Shown here piece by piece: positions 7,600 to 16,457 of a stretch of DNA of 64,000 nucleotides. A program made the translations under genes and the position numbers. The notes under the pieces were generated by a model that did not search any database, was not told the DNA's origin, and worked only from the letters and a program-made list of their open reading frames with translations. Source of the stretch: JANOMH01 sp031422295 (GTDB taxonomy: Bacteria > Pseudomonadota > Alphaproteobacteria > Rhodobacterales > Rhodobacteraceae); assembly GCA_031422295.1 (NCBI GenBank), contig JANOQM010000078.1, forward strand, positions 1 to 64,000, written 5' to 3'. The first letter of the stretch is position 1, and each line of letters begins with the position of its first letter.

Positions 7600-8091
7600 T
7601 CAGCTACAGGGTCGCGCACCCATCCGGATCAGGTCGGGTCCGCGAATCTGATAGATGCCGACGGTCAGGTTTCGACCTTTGGACAGATACCAGCGACGTA
7701 AAGTCGGCGGGTAATGGCTGCCCATAATCTGGGACCAATATTCAAATTCATCAGGTGGCAGCCCAATACCATACATTTGCGATTGCGGCCCGTGAAAGCC
7801 CAATATGGCAGACGGATGGACGCATGTTTGTGGCAATCCCAGATACATTGTGCAGGCCGAATCGCATTCGCCCGATATCTCAACGCTTTGGCCAGACCTT
7901 CGTAAATCGGCGATCTCGGCGAGCCGTATTTCGAGGCTGCCGCCCCTGTCCATATCGATGATAATCCGGTCTTGGGCCAGGGTCGGGGCGCACCACGCGA
8001 GGGTGATCAGGATGACGGCTTTCAGGCCGGGGCTAGTCCGAAAATTGGTCAGCCACGTCGCAAGCATATCTATTTTAGCAGGTGACTTCAT
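7600..8091 (-). CDS. Exported ClpP/crotonase-fold protein (COG3904-like)
   Basis: The ATG at 8091 gives 163 residues; a GTG at 8121 and an ATG at 8067 are alternatives. The N-terminal region holds a signal peptide (LKAVILITLAWCAPTLAQ). The core, with GGSLEIRLAEIADLRRSG, then GECDSACTMYLGL and ILGFHGP, matches periplasmic ClpP-fold proteins common in Rhodobacteraceae, in which the Ser of xDSACT is the presumed nucleophile and the His of GFHGP the base. No substrate is known. It converges on the type I secretion adaptor gene. Confidence 0.65.
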   Translation of the reverse strand: MKSPAKIDMLATWLTNFRTSPGLKAVILITLAWCAPTLAQDRIIIDMDRGGSLEIRLAEIADLRRSGQSVEISGECDSACTMYLGLPQTCVHPSAILGFHGPQSQMYGIGLPPDEFEYWSQIMGSHYPPTLRRWYLSKGRNLTVGIYQIRGPDLIRMGARPCS

Positions 8092-8488
8092 TGCGTTACC
8101 CAAAAGTACTACGAGACGCACCCCGCCTCGATTTCACGCCAGAACGTAGCAGCAGACCGGGTTTATCTGATCGCTTCGCCGTTAATGTTCGGTTATTGAT
8201 TTGCGGCGAAATCGCGGCTTTCGGTTACAGTTGGATGCAAAGGGGAATTACCTGATTGGTCCACTTGCGTTGACATCAAATCGCCGGACTATGATCAGAA
8301 CCACCTGATTTCGAGTTCATTGACCCGATAAAAACTATGCCGTTGGTAATAACGCGGAATCTATGGACCGTGCGCTGGGTTTACCTTCTGGTGTCATTCG
8401 CATGCAAATTTTGATCCATCACATGAATTGTCAAGTCACCTGATCTGTGGACAATTTAGCAACCAATTGTCGATCAAAGAGGTAATCC
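8092..8488 (+). promoter_or_regulatory. Intergenic region upstream of the spike genes, with CtrA-like site and operator-like palindrome
   Basis: No gene is supported in these 397 bases. TTAA-N7-TTAT at 8182-8196 is one mismatch from the CtrA consensus TTAA-N7-TTAA. ACAATT at 8451-8456 and AATTGT at 8465-8470 form a perfect inverted repeat with an 8-base spacer, 18 bases before the first ATG, where an operator could act. AAAGAGG just before the ATG is the probable ribosome site. Confidence 0.35.
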
Positions 8489-8755
8489 ATGAAAAACCCA
8501 TTTTCGGACCGCGTATTGTCACTGGACGGGCCTGCCCGCGACATTATTCCAGTGACCCCGAGCAATTCGGTCGATCTGCCGGAAGTTGCCTTGGCGTTGT
8601 ATGTTCAGTCTGGTGGGATTCTGTCTATCGTGACAATTCAGGGTCAAACCCGGACCGTCACCGTTGGTGATTTGTCCATTCTTCCGGTTGGCGTGCTGCG
8701 CGTCAACCTGACCGGAACGACCGCATCCGGCATTCATGCGCTGGTGCAACCGTGA
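8489..8755 (+). CDS. ghsA: Head spike base protein, Rcc01079 (GhsA) family
   Basis: The 88-residue protein has the compact all-beta pattern of the RCAP_Rcc01079 spike-base family: a PVTPSNSVDLPEVALALYVQSGG start, a TRTVTVGDLSILPVGVLRV centre and a TGTTASGIHAL end. In Rhodobacter capsulatus this family is the base of the head spike of the gene transfer agent, which aids attachment to capsule. The next gene overlaps (GTGA), so the two are translationally coupled. No other GTA or phage structural genes are near. A prophage remnant or a protein of other use is possible. Confidence 0.7.
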   Translation: MKNPFSDRVLSLDGPARDIIPVTPSNSVDLPEVALALYVQSGGILSIVTIQGQTRTVTVGDLSILPVGVLRVNLTGTTASGIHALVQP

Positions 8756-10770
8756 GTCAGTCCATCCGTTTTTCTTTTGGCGCGCTGGCCCGTCGCAAAG
8801 CTAAATGGAGCCCATCGGCGCTGTTTGCGCCCGGCGTTGAGGGGTTCTGGTTTGATCCTTCGGCACTGCCTTTTATGTTTCAGGACGTTGATGGCACCGT
8901 TCCGATCACCGCCGCCGGCCAGATTGTGGCCCGGATCAATGATAGGTCAGGTCGTGGAAATCATTTGGTTCAGGCCACCGTTGGCGCGCGCCCAGTTCTG
9001 GGCCGAAACCCTGCCGGGGGGCTGCGCAACAAAGTCTTAAACAGCGAGTCCTTGGCCAGTTGGGGAGCGGTGCAGGGTGGCGCCGGGTCTGTCCCGACGA
9101 TAAATTTCGTGGGCTCTGCGACCATGACGACGTTGCCCGATGGTGCGGCAGGTGCAGATGCGGGCAAGGGCTGGACTTGCACAGGACTTGCACATGAGGC
9201 CGGGGCGCTGTGGTGGGGCAATATTGCGCTTAACTTGCCCGCTGGGACGGTTGGCCAACGGCAGTTGATCCAGACAAACCTTGCAGGCACATCAATCCTT
9301 GCCACTGTTTCGATTGCCGATCAGCCACAGGGCGTCGCGGTGACTGCCACTGACCTGTACTATGCCCAACCGACCTTTGGTGAGGTTCGCAAAGTCAGCC
9401 GCTTGCCGGGCAATGCCGAGACGGTGTTTCTAAGTGGTATTCCCGACGCGAACGGCCTAGCTGTTGCTGGCGACCGCGTCTGGGTTTCCAGCGGCACCCA
9501 GTTACTGGAATATACCCTGAGCGGTGCATTGGTTGCCTCGTTTAGCGTTGGGGTCATCGCTGACCATATGTGTTATGATTCATCGCGCAACTGGCTGTGG
9601 ATAACCTCTGGCGTCAATGGTGCGGCGGGTGTCCTGACGATTGTGGATGCGGCCAGCCAGATGGTTCTTAAATCCTATACTTTGGCGGATGCACTGGCCT
9701 TGGAGGGGATCGCGGTGGTGGGGTCGACCGTTTATCTGGCCCATGACGGGTATTACCACGGGGCCGAAATTACGCCCCCCGTCCGGCGGTTCAACGAGCT
9801 TCATACCTTTGACGCAGGCATTGTGACCAACAGTCAGGTCAATGGGAAACTGGCCGACTATGTGGTGTTCAGGCTGAATGGCGGGACTACAACTGCTGAC
9901 TTTAGCCAGTTGCAACAAGACAGCAAAGCCGCGGGCGCGCGCGTCGGATCAATTTATCTGTGGACAGCCGATGGTGGCACGAAATCGGTGGCCCTGAATG
10001 TGGCCGACAGTGGCGGTAACCTGCAAGAGGTCAAAACCGTCACTGGTACACCGACCCGATTTTCGACCTATCGGGCGTCCTATACCGGGCCGTCCGAAGC
10101 ATTCAATCTCAGGTTGCGTGGTGCGCAGGGAACGTCGGATGCAGCGGCGGTTTATGTCTTTGGTGCCCAGGTCGAGGCAGGATCTGTCGTCAGCCCCTAT
10201 CAGACCGTCGTGTCGCCCCGCGATGTGACCGAGGCGGGGAAATCTGATTGCTGGTATCTGGCATTTGACGGCGTGGATGACTGGCTGGGCAGTGCGGCAA
10301 CCGTAAGTCTGTCCGGGACAGATACGATCACACTTTGCGCAGGGATTGGCAAACAGAGCGATGCGGCGCGGGGCGTGGTCTTGGAAAATGCGTCGCAGAC
10401 CTTTAGTATCGAGGCCCCGACCAACACCCTCGGCGGCCGGTATGCGTTCAGATCAAATGGCGACGCCGTGCCCCCCGCCCAAGTGGTCAGTCCGAACAGC
10501 TTTGCCGCGCCAATCACCAATATTGTCACCGCCATTGGCAGCATCCCCGGCGATAGTGCCGCTTTGCGCGTTAATGGTGTTCAGGTTGCGGTTGTGGCAG
10601 ATAATCAAGGTATCGGGACCTACCAGAGTGGCACTTTGTTCGTCGGCCGACGTGCGGGCACGTCCCTGTCATTTAACGGGAATCTTTATGGCCTGACCGG
10701 CGTGGGGGGCCTGCCCGACCCAGTCGATCTGGAACTATGGACCGCCGTTAAGGCCGGGATCACGTTATAG
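8752..10770 (+). CDS. ghsB: Spike/tail-fibre-like protein (GhsB position) with beta-propeller and lectin-like domains
   Basis: Starts at GTG overlapping the previous stop; 672 residues. Residues 1-85 contain FWFDPSALPFMFQD and INDRSGRGNHLVQAT...ARPVLGR, typical of phage and GTA fibre proteins of this group. Residues about 90-130 begin a carbohydrate-binding-like module (LNSESLASW). Residues about 140-360 look like an SMP-30/NHL-type beta-propeller (QPQGVAVTATDLYYAQ, DANGLAVAGDRVWVSS, LEGIAVVGSTVYLAHD). The binding module then seems to resume and close (YVFGAQVEAGSVVSPYQ near 485), so the propeller looks inserted. The C-terminus (about 510-672) is a LamG/concanavalin-like fold (YLAFDGVDDWLGSAATV). 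It probably binds cell-surface sugar. It converges on wzc with a 17-base gap. Confidence 0.65.
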   Translation: MSQSIRFSFGALARRKAKWSPSALFAPGVEGFWFDPSALPFMFQDVDGTVPITAAGQIVARINDRSGRGNHLVQATVGARPVLGRNPAGGLRNKVLNSESLASWGAVQGGAGSVPTINFVGSATMTTLPDGAAGADAGKGWTCTGLAHEAGALWWGNIALNLPAGTVGQRQLIQTNLAGTSILATVSIADQPQGVAVTATDLYYAQPTFGEVRKVSRLPGNAETVFLSGIPDANGLAVAGDRVWVSSGTQLLEYTLSGALVASFSVGVIADHMCYDSSRNWLWITSGVNGAAGVLTIVDAASQMVLKSYTLADALALEGIAVVGSTVYLAHDGYYHGAEITPPVRRFNELHTFDAGIVTNSQVNGKLADYVVFRLNGGTTTADFSQLQQDSKAAGARVGSIYLWTADGGTKSVALNVADSGGNLQEVKTVTGTPTRFSTYRASYTGPSEAFNLRLRGAQGTSDAAAVYVFGAQVEAGSVVSPYQTVVSPRDVTEAGKSDCWYLAFDGVDDWLGSAATVSLSGTDTITLCAGIGKQSDAARGVVLENASQTFSIEAPTNTLGGRYAFRSNGDAVPPAQVVSPNSFAAPITNIVTAIGSIPGDSAALRVNGVQVAVVADNQGIGTYQSGTLFVGRRAGTSLSFNGNLYGLTGVGGLPDPVDLELWTAVKAGITL

Positions 10771-10787
10771 CGGGCAGATTCTATGCC

Positions 10788-12980
10788 CTAATCTGTTTGG
10801 CCATAGACCGAGGCATATTGACCGTTGTGGTAGCCGCCTTTGGCTCGTGATGACCGTTCCTGGCTCAGGATGGCCAAAATCTCGACTTCCGGGCGCTTTG
10901 TTTCTGTCAATTGCTGATGGGCCTCGCGCACTTCGCCTTGGGTGGTGGTTGAAAAGCGCACCAGTTGCAGGATCACATCGGCATATTGAGTCAGATATCG
11001 GGTATCGACGAGCGGCAAAAGCGGTGGTGCATCCAGAACTATGATCTCGTAGCTGTCCCTGGCTGCATCGATCAGGGCGCGGAAACGGCCACCGTTCAGC
11101 AACTGGTCCGTCGGGTCTGTGCTGCGGGCCCCGGCTGTGATTGCCATCAAAGGGCTCAGCGGGTCGGGCACTGGTTGCACCGATGCATTCTCGGCCATAG
11201 TTTGAAGGTAGTCCAACAGCCCGGTTTCATTGGTCACCCCAAGATAATTGCCGAGCATGGGTTTGCGCAGGTCTACATCAATCAACAATGTCTCGCGGCC
11301 ACCCGCCGCATAGGTGCGAGCCAATGCCAGGGCCGCCGTAGATTTCCCTTCACCTGGCAAAGCAGAGCAAATGAGAACAACCTTGCCGCGGCGGTTTGAC
11401 GGTTTGGCAGACGCATTCTGCAAGCGCTGCAGCGATGTATCAACCGCAGACCGCAATTTGCGAAACGTCTCGGCGAAAGGGGCCAGTGGCGCTGAAATGA
11501 TCTGGTTAGCGAGCGGTAGCGGATCGCCAGCCGCGGACATCGCTGGAATCGTCACCGGAACTCTGACCGGCAGAATGTTTCGAAGTTGGTTCCCCGAGGT
11601 CACGCCGCCGATGTAATATTCGTTCATCAGTGCCAACCCAATCCCGGCCCCCAACCCGGCCACCAATGCCAAGACCAAAATAAGTTTGCTGTTGGGCGAT
11701 GCGGGGTCGTAGGGCGGGAGCGCCTGGGACACGACCCGCGCATCTGCGATCTGGATATTGGCAAGCGCCCCAAAATCCTGCACCCGCGACAAGATTTGTT
11801 GGTATTGGTCGCGCGCAACCGTCGCGTTTTGTTGAAGGCTGAACAGCGTGTTCAGCAGGTCCGACGACAGATCGGTACCAAGCAGTGCCTGGCGTAACTG
11901 ATCCTTTGCAGCGTTTTCACGCTGAGCTAAGTCGCCAACCTGCGTGCGAAGGTTTTCAATCGCCTGCTGTGATTGCGATGAAAGGTCGATGTCGACCTGG
12001 GCCAATGCATTACGCAGATCGACCTGCTGGGCCGATCCTTCGGCAACCGTTCCCAAACGACCGACAAGGTCCTGACGCTGAAGGGCAAGTGCGGTCAAAG
12101 CCGCGTCGCCTAAATCGGCGGGCATCGCCGACCAATCGCCGTTGCGGGCTGCTGTTTCGACTATGTCGGCGTTGCCAAGGGTGGCCAGCCGCTCTGATCG
12201 GGCTTGTTCCAATTCTTCGCGCAGTTGGGCGATGTTTGTATCGCCGCTTTCAGCCTCGAGCCGCGAAAGGTTTTCCTCGATGAAAAGATTAAAAGTGTCT
12301 TCTGATTGAGCCACCGTTAGCCGGGCTGTTTCAAGCTGACGGCTTAGAACATCACGGGCGGCAATGGTTGCATCCGTTTTTGACTGCACTTGCCGGTCGA
12401 TATAGACCGCCGCCGCCGCATTCGACAGCAATGCCGCCTGATCCGGGTTTCGCGACGAAACTGAAACGGCAATGACATAGGTTTGCCCCAGCCGACGGAT
12501 GTCAATCGCGTTCTGAACACCCCTTAAGGTAGCATTCAACAGCGAATCTTGCGTTGGGTCCGGCCCGATTTCCAGCCCGATGGATTGCCGCAACCCGTTG
12601 CGGGACAAGTCGAGGCCCAGCGCGATCCCAATCTTTTCCCGCAACCCTAATTGCGGACCGAATTCATCATCCTGCACCAGATTTGCCTGCACGATCAGGG
12701 CCATCGCCGTGGCATTTGACCGCAGGATTTCAACTTCGCTATCAATGACGGAATTCAACACGGCGCTTTGTTGATTTTCGCTGCCGTTTGAATCCAGCAA
12801 ATCGGACCCGTTGGTTTCAATCCGGATCAGGCTGGTCGCCTGGTAAATTGGTGTGGCGACAAGCAGATAGACAATGGCCACACCCGCAAACAGCGCCAGT
12901 GTCAGCGCAATCAGCCGGGTCTGACGCCGCAGGATTGCGATAAACTCGCGCAGGTCAATCTCTTGCACGTTCAAGAACAA
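10788..12980 (-). CDS. Wzc/ExoP-type polysaccharide co-polymerase and tyrosine kinase
   Basis: About 730 residues. A Wzz chain-length domain with a first membrane helix (about 25-45) leads into a periplasmic coiled-coil part, a second helix (about 440-465, LILVLALVAGLGAGIGLAL) and a cytoplasmic BY-kinase domain. The kinase has Walker A ALPGEGKST, Walker A' LLIDVDLRKP and Walker B IIVLDAPP. The C-terminal tail has three Tyr (GGYHNGQYASVYGQTD), the expected autophosphorylation cluster. The protein controls chain length and export in Wzy-dependent polysaccharide synthesis. The start codon is unclear: TTG at 12980, TTG at 12974 (8 bases after AAGGA) or GTG at 12968. It overlaps the upstream polymerase gene. 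Confidence 0.88.
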   Translation of the reverse strand: MFLNVQEIDLREFIAILRRQTRLIALTLALFAGVAIVYLLVATPIYQATSLIRIETNGSDLLDSNGSENQQSAVLNSVIDSEVEILRSNATAMALIVQANLVQDDEFGPQLGLREKIGIALGLDLSRNGLRQSIGLEIGPDPTQDSLLNATLRGVQNAIDIRRLGQTYVIAVSVSSRNPDQAALLSNAAAAVYIDRQVQSKTDATIAARDVLSRQLETARLTVAQSEDTFNLFIEENLSRLEAESGDTNIAQLREELEQARSERLATLGNADIVETAARNGDWSAMPADLGDAALTALALQRQDLVGRLGTVAEGSAQQVDLRNALAQVDIDLSSQSQQAIENLRTQVGDLAQRENAAKDQLRQALLGTDLSSDLLNTLFSLQQNATVARDQYQQILSRVQDFGALANIQIADARVVSQALPPYDPASPNSKLILVLALVAGLGAGIGLALMNEYYIGGVTSGNQLRNILPVRVPVTIPAMSAAGDPLPLANQIISAPLAPFAETFRKLRSAVDTSLQRLQNASAKPSNRRGKVVLICSALPGEGKSTAALALARTYAAGGRETLLIDVDLRKPMLGNYLGVTNETGLLDYLQTMAENASVQPVPDPLSPLMAITAGARSTDPTDQLLNGGRFRALIDAARDSYEIIVLDAPPLLPLVDTRYLTQYADVILQLVRFSTTTQGEVREAHQQLTETKRPEVEILAILSQERSSRAKGGYHNGQYASVYGQTD

Positions 12981-14395
12981 CGTCCTTTCTTGCGATGGGC
13001 GTTTTGGGCATGGCTTTCAACGGCGGCCGAGGCGATACCCAGCCCGCATATAGCCAGAAATACAAAGACATTCGCTGGAATTTCAAGGCTGAAATCGCCA
13101 AGCGAATGCACCGCCCCAAGCGTGAGCGCCCCCAACCCCGCGGCGGGCAATGCGAAATTGGTGGGGTGGCGCAGGTTTCGCCACATCGACCAGCCCGCAA
13201 CGGCCAGCAGGATTAGCGGCATGCTGCCGATCGGGAACCCCAGTTCGACCCAAAGTGTCAAATAACTGTTATGGGCAAGATCGATCTCTTGCTCCATCAG
13301 TAGCGGCGGTTGGCGCACCAGGTCGAACGCCTGTTGAAATCCGTCATAGCCCCACCCGGTAAATGGGCGGCGCATGGCCAGGTCAAATGCCTGCGCATAG
13401 ATGTCCATGCGACTTGCCGCGTCGCTGTTGATAAAGAACATCCGCTCGATCAGGTCGCTGCCAAGGATCAGAAAACTGGCGATCCCTGTGGCGGCAAGCC
13501 CGGCGGCGACAACCGAGATGGCCTGCACGACCGAAGCCCCGGCCTTGATCCGGCAGATCGCAACGGTGACGCTGACCCCGATCAAAGTAGCGCAAACCCC
13601 AAGGCGCGATTGTGTCGCCACAAGTGTGAGGCCGATAATCCCGACCGATCCCCACAACAACAGGTCCTCGATTATCTGCACCACAGGCCGTGAACCAACC
13701 CTGCTGTGGCGTTGCCTTTCTGGCACCCGGCCAAGGATCAGCCCCGACCCAAGGATGACCCCGAAACCCAGAAACGTCGCAAAGGAATTGCGGTTTACAA
13801 AGGCACCAGTTGCTGAGCCGAGATAGTCAGTTTTGGTATAGAGCAGGCCAACATCGCCCAATAGTTTCAGTGCCACCAATCCCCAGATCGCGTGGCAGAA
13901 GATTGCCCCGAAAATGATCCATCCTAACCTTGTCGCCTGTGCGGGCCGGCCGCTAACTTCGATTACCAAGCCCAGAAAGGTTAGAAAAATCATTGCCCGC
14001 AGCGCGCCGATCAGGCTGGCATTGGGTAAGACTGATAAGGTCTGCATCCGGGGCAGATCTGCCGCGTTTGGGGGCAGGTCGCTGAACATCGCTGGCAGCC
14101 ATGTGGCGACGGGCAATGCCTGCAAGACGGCAAACAAAGGCACCGCCAATGCGCCGACCAACAGCATTTTGTGCTGCGCAATCTGTAACCCGCGACCGGG
14201 GGCCAGCATGTGCCCTTTTACCAACCACCATACCGCCATAAGCATGATGATCAGGCCGAAGGCCAACCACAGAATCGGCCGATTGCTGGCCACCGGAACG
14301 GGGATAAGTCCGATCAAAACGCCTAGCAGATAGGTCATCCGGCGATTCATCCGACCGTAAGACCGCGTCCTTGAAGTTTGGTCACTTCGCAACAT
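12971..14395 (-). CDS. O-antigen ligase/polymerase family membrane protein (Wzy-like)
   Basis: 474 residues from the ATG at 14395, which has AGGA 9 bases upstream; a TTG at 14404 is the alternative. There are about a dozen hydrophobic segments. The large loop with FTGWGYDGFQQAF and the LAHNSYLTLWVELGFP signature near residue 385 are typical of the PF04932 O-antigen ligase family. It probably polymerises repeat units at the periplasmic face of the inner membrane. Its 3' end overlaps wzc and its 5' end follows the upstream gene by 11 bases, so the three minus-strand genes form an operon. Confidence 0.82.
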   Translation of the reverse strand: MLRSDQTSRTRSYGRMNRRMTYLLGVLIGLIPVPVASNRPILWLAFGLIIMLMAVWWLVKGHMLAPGRGLQIAQHKMLLVGALAVPLFAVLQALPVATWLPAMFSDLPPNAADLPRMQTLSVLPNASLIGALRAMIFLTFLGLVIEVSGRPAQATRLGWIIFGAIFCHAIWGLVALKLLGDVGLLYTKTDYLGSATGAFVNRNSFATFLGFGVILGSGLILGRVPERQRHSRVGSRPVVQIIEDLLLWGSVGIIGLTLVATQSRLGVCATLIGVSVTVAICRIKAGASVVQAISVVAAGLAATGIASFLILGSDLIERMFFINSDAASRMDIYAQAFDLAMRRPFTGWGYDGFQQAFDLVRQPPLLMEQEIDLAHNSYLTLWVELGFPIGSMPLILLAVAGWSMWRNLRHPTNFALPAAGLGALTLGAVHSLGDFSLEIPANVFVFLAICGLGIASAAVESHAQNAHRKKGRCS

Positions 14396-14406
14396 CAGCG
14401 CCAATC

Positions 14407-15096
14407 CTATGGCTGCGACGCGCGCATGACCGCACTGATAAACGCCCGTTGCGCCGCCTCGGGTGCCAGTTCTGCTGCAACTGTAATCGCTTCGCGCAAG
14501 TCTGGCGTCGCTGCATATAGCTGTGCCAGCCGGTCACGGCCCCATGCCGTCGTGAAATGAAGGTGCAGATCGGCTGCTAATGCGGCCTGCGCTGCCCGGG
14601 ATATTGCCGGTGCCTGTGGCAAGGCCAAGTTGATCCGTTCGGTCGACAGGCCCGACTGATAGGCACCCAATGCCTGTGACCGGCCCAATGCCATATCGCG
14701 TTCGCCGGTGTCCCCGATATCTTGCGCTGCATAGGCGAGCGATAAATAGGCGGCTGCCGTTGTCGGGGCGACGGCGATGATACGTTTGGCCAGATCGCCG
14801 CAACTGGCCTGCACCTGCTGTCGGTCCTTGGGTGGCAACAACGCCAGATAATATCCGGATTGCAGCCGAAGGCAGCCCATCAAAACCTGCTGGTTCGCCC
14901 GGTGGCTGTAGCCGAGCGGCGGCAACTGGCCAGTCGCCAGAACGGCCATCCGGTCCGCATCGTGAGTTCGCAAAAACCGCGCGGCCCCATATTCGCGCGC
15001 AGCCACCAGAACGATAGCTATGGCGCAGCCAACTGTCAGGCCCACCAACCAAAGTCTCGTCCAGCTGCCTCTGTGCAAATCATGTTTAACAACCAT
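14407..15096 (-). CDS. Membrane-anchored protein of unknown function in the polysaccharide operon
   Basis: 229 residues from the ATG at 15096; an in-frame upstream start at 15138 is less likely. One membrane helix (about residues 15-35, LWLVGLTVGCAIAIVLVAA) is followed by an Ala-rich helical domain resembling tetratricopeptide-type repeats (AAAYLSLAYAAQDIGDTGERDMALGRSQALG). It is the first gene of the operon with the polymerase and wzc, so a scaffold role in assembly is plausible. No specific family was recognised. Confidence 0.65.
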   Translation of the reverse strand: MVVKHDLHRGSWTRLWLVGLTVGCAIAIVLVAAREYGAARFLRTHDADRMAVLATGQLPPLGYSHRANQQVLMGCLRLQSGYYLALLPPKDRQQVQASCGDLAKRIIAVAPTTAAAYLSLAYAAQDIGDTGERDMALGRSQALGAYQSGLSTERINLALPQAPAISRAAQAALAADLHLHFTTAWGRDRLAQLYAATPDLREAITVAAELAPEAAQRAFISAVMRASQP

Positions 15097-15350
15097 GGCT
15101 TGTGCTAGCACGGCGCTGCGCCAGACGGGAACGGCCATTCGACAGAAAACTTCGATTATGCGCCCGGCGCCCGATTGGTGGGTCCTGCAGCCGGAAATAA
15201 TACGTTCTGAAATGCCATTTGTGGTCTGAAGCGACGATGATTGACTGCAGAATGATTTTTATCTGGCATCTGCATGCAACCCTGACGATAACCCGGATTG
15301 GGACAGGTTGATGTGTTGCCGATCCCCGTGGACCCCAAGCCGGAGCGCGA

Positions 15351-16457
15351 ATGAAGGTCGCACTTGTTCATTATTGGCTGGTTGGCATGCGCGGTGGCGA
15401 ACGTGTGCTTGAGGCGCTGTGCGAATTATACCCGGATGCCGTTATTCTGACCCATGTAGCTGATCGTAGCCAGTTGTCTGCTACAATTTTGCGTCACGAG
15501 ATCCGTGAGACGTTTATTGCCCGGTTGCCCGCCGCCCGCCGCCATTATCAAAAGTATCTGCCCTTGATGCCAATGGCGCTGGAGATGGTGGACATGTCGG
15601 AGTTTGATCTGATCATTTCCAGCGAATCCGGTCCGGCCAAGGGGATAATCCCGCGCCCCGACGCGCTGCACTTATGCTATTGCCATTCACCAATGCGCTA
15701 TATCTGGGACCAGTTTCACACCTACCGTGATCAGTCGGGGTGGCTGACCCGACTGCTGATGCCGTTGTTTGCCCATCGTTTGCGGCAATGGGATGTGACC
15801 TCGGCCGCGCGGGTTGATGGATTTATCGCCAATTCGCATTTCGTCGCCCAGCGGATTGGCAAATATTATCGCCGCACCGCCGATGTCCTGGCCCCGCCGG
15901 TCGCTGTTGACGCATTCGGGCCTGCGGTCCCTAAAGATATCAAGGACCATTATCTTTTGGCGGGTGAGCTGGTCAGCTATAAACGGCCCGACCTTGCAAT
16001 CGATGCTTTTACGGCGTCGGGCAGAAAACTGATCGTGATCGGTGATGGTAACCGGCGCAAAGCGTTAGAACGGCGGGCGGGTCCGAACATTACTTTTCTG
16101 GGCAAAGTCCCGTTTTCCCGCCTGCGGTCAGAGTTTGCCCAATGCCGCGCCTTGATCTTTCCGGGGCAAGAGGACTTTGGGATTGTTCCGGTTGAGGTTA
16201 TGGCATCCGGTCGGCCTGTCATCGCCTATGGGCGGGGCGGGGTTCTGGATAGTGTCACGGACGGCATCAGCGGGTTGTTCTTTGACGAACAGTCGGCCCG
16301 GGCCCTGAATGCTGCAATTGATCGGTTCGAGGCAGACCTGCTGCCCGTCCTGAACCCTATGGCGATTGTCAAACAGGCCTGCAGGTTTGACATGGACACA
16401 TTCAAGCGCGGGTTTCTGGCCAAGGTTGAGGGTGCCTTGTGGGACCAGCAGAAATGA
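15351..16457 (+). CDS. GT4-family glycosyltransferase
   Basis: 368 residues. The N-terminal Rossmann half opens with KVALVHYWLVGMRGGERVL, with the donor-loop GG. The C-terminal half holds KRPDLAIDAF and the EX7E motif in GQEDFGIVPVEVMASGRPVIAY, which defines retaining GT-B enzymes of family 4. It would add a sugar from a nucleotide donor to the lipid-linked repeat unit. The close relatives I recall are mannosyltransferases, but donor and acceptor cannot be read from sequence. The next gene overlaps by ATGA. Confidence 0.85.
   Translation: MKVALVHYWLVGMRGGERVLEALCELYPDAVILTHVADRSQLSATILRHEIRETFIARLPAARRHYQKYLPLMPMALEMVDMSEFDLIISSESGPAKGIIPRPDALHLCYCHSPMRYIWDQFHTYRDQSGWLTRLLMPLFAHRLRQWDVTSAARVDGFIANSHFVAQRIGKYYRRTADVLAPPVAVDAFGPAVPKDIKDHYLLAGELVSYKRPDLAIDAFTASGRKLIVIGDGNRRKALERRAGPNITFLGKVPFSRLRSEFAQCRALIFPGQEDFGIVPVEVMASGRPVIAYGRGGVLDSVTDGISGLFFDEQSARALNAAIDRFEADLLPVLNPMAIVKQACRFDMDTFKRGFLAKVEGALWDQQK

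Noticed and set aside
8269..8294. TTGACA...TATGAT promoter before the spike genes
   Set aside because: The spacer is only 14 bases, too short for a sigma-70 promoter.
8489..10770. Prophage
   Set aside because: Only two fibre/spike genes are present, with no integrase, terminase, capsid or lysis genes; a GTA spike locus fits better.
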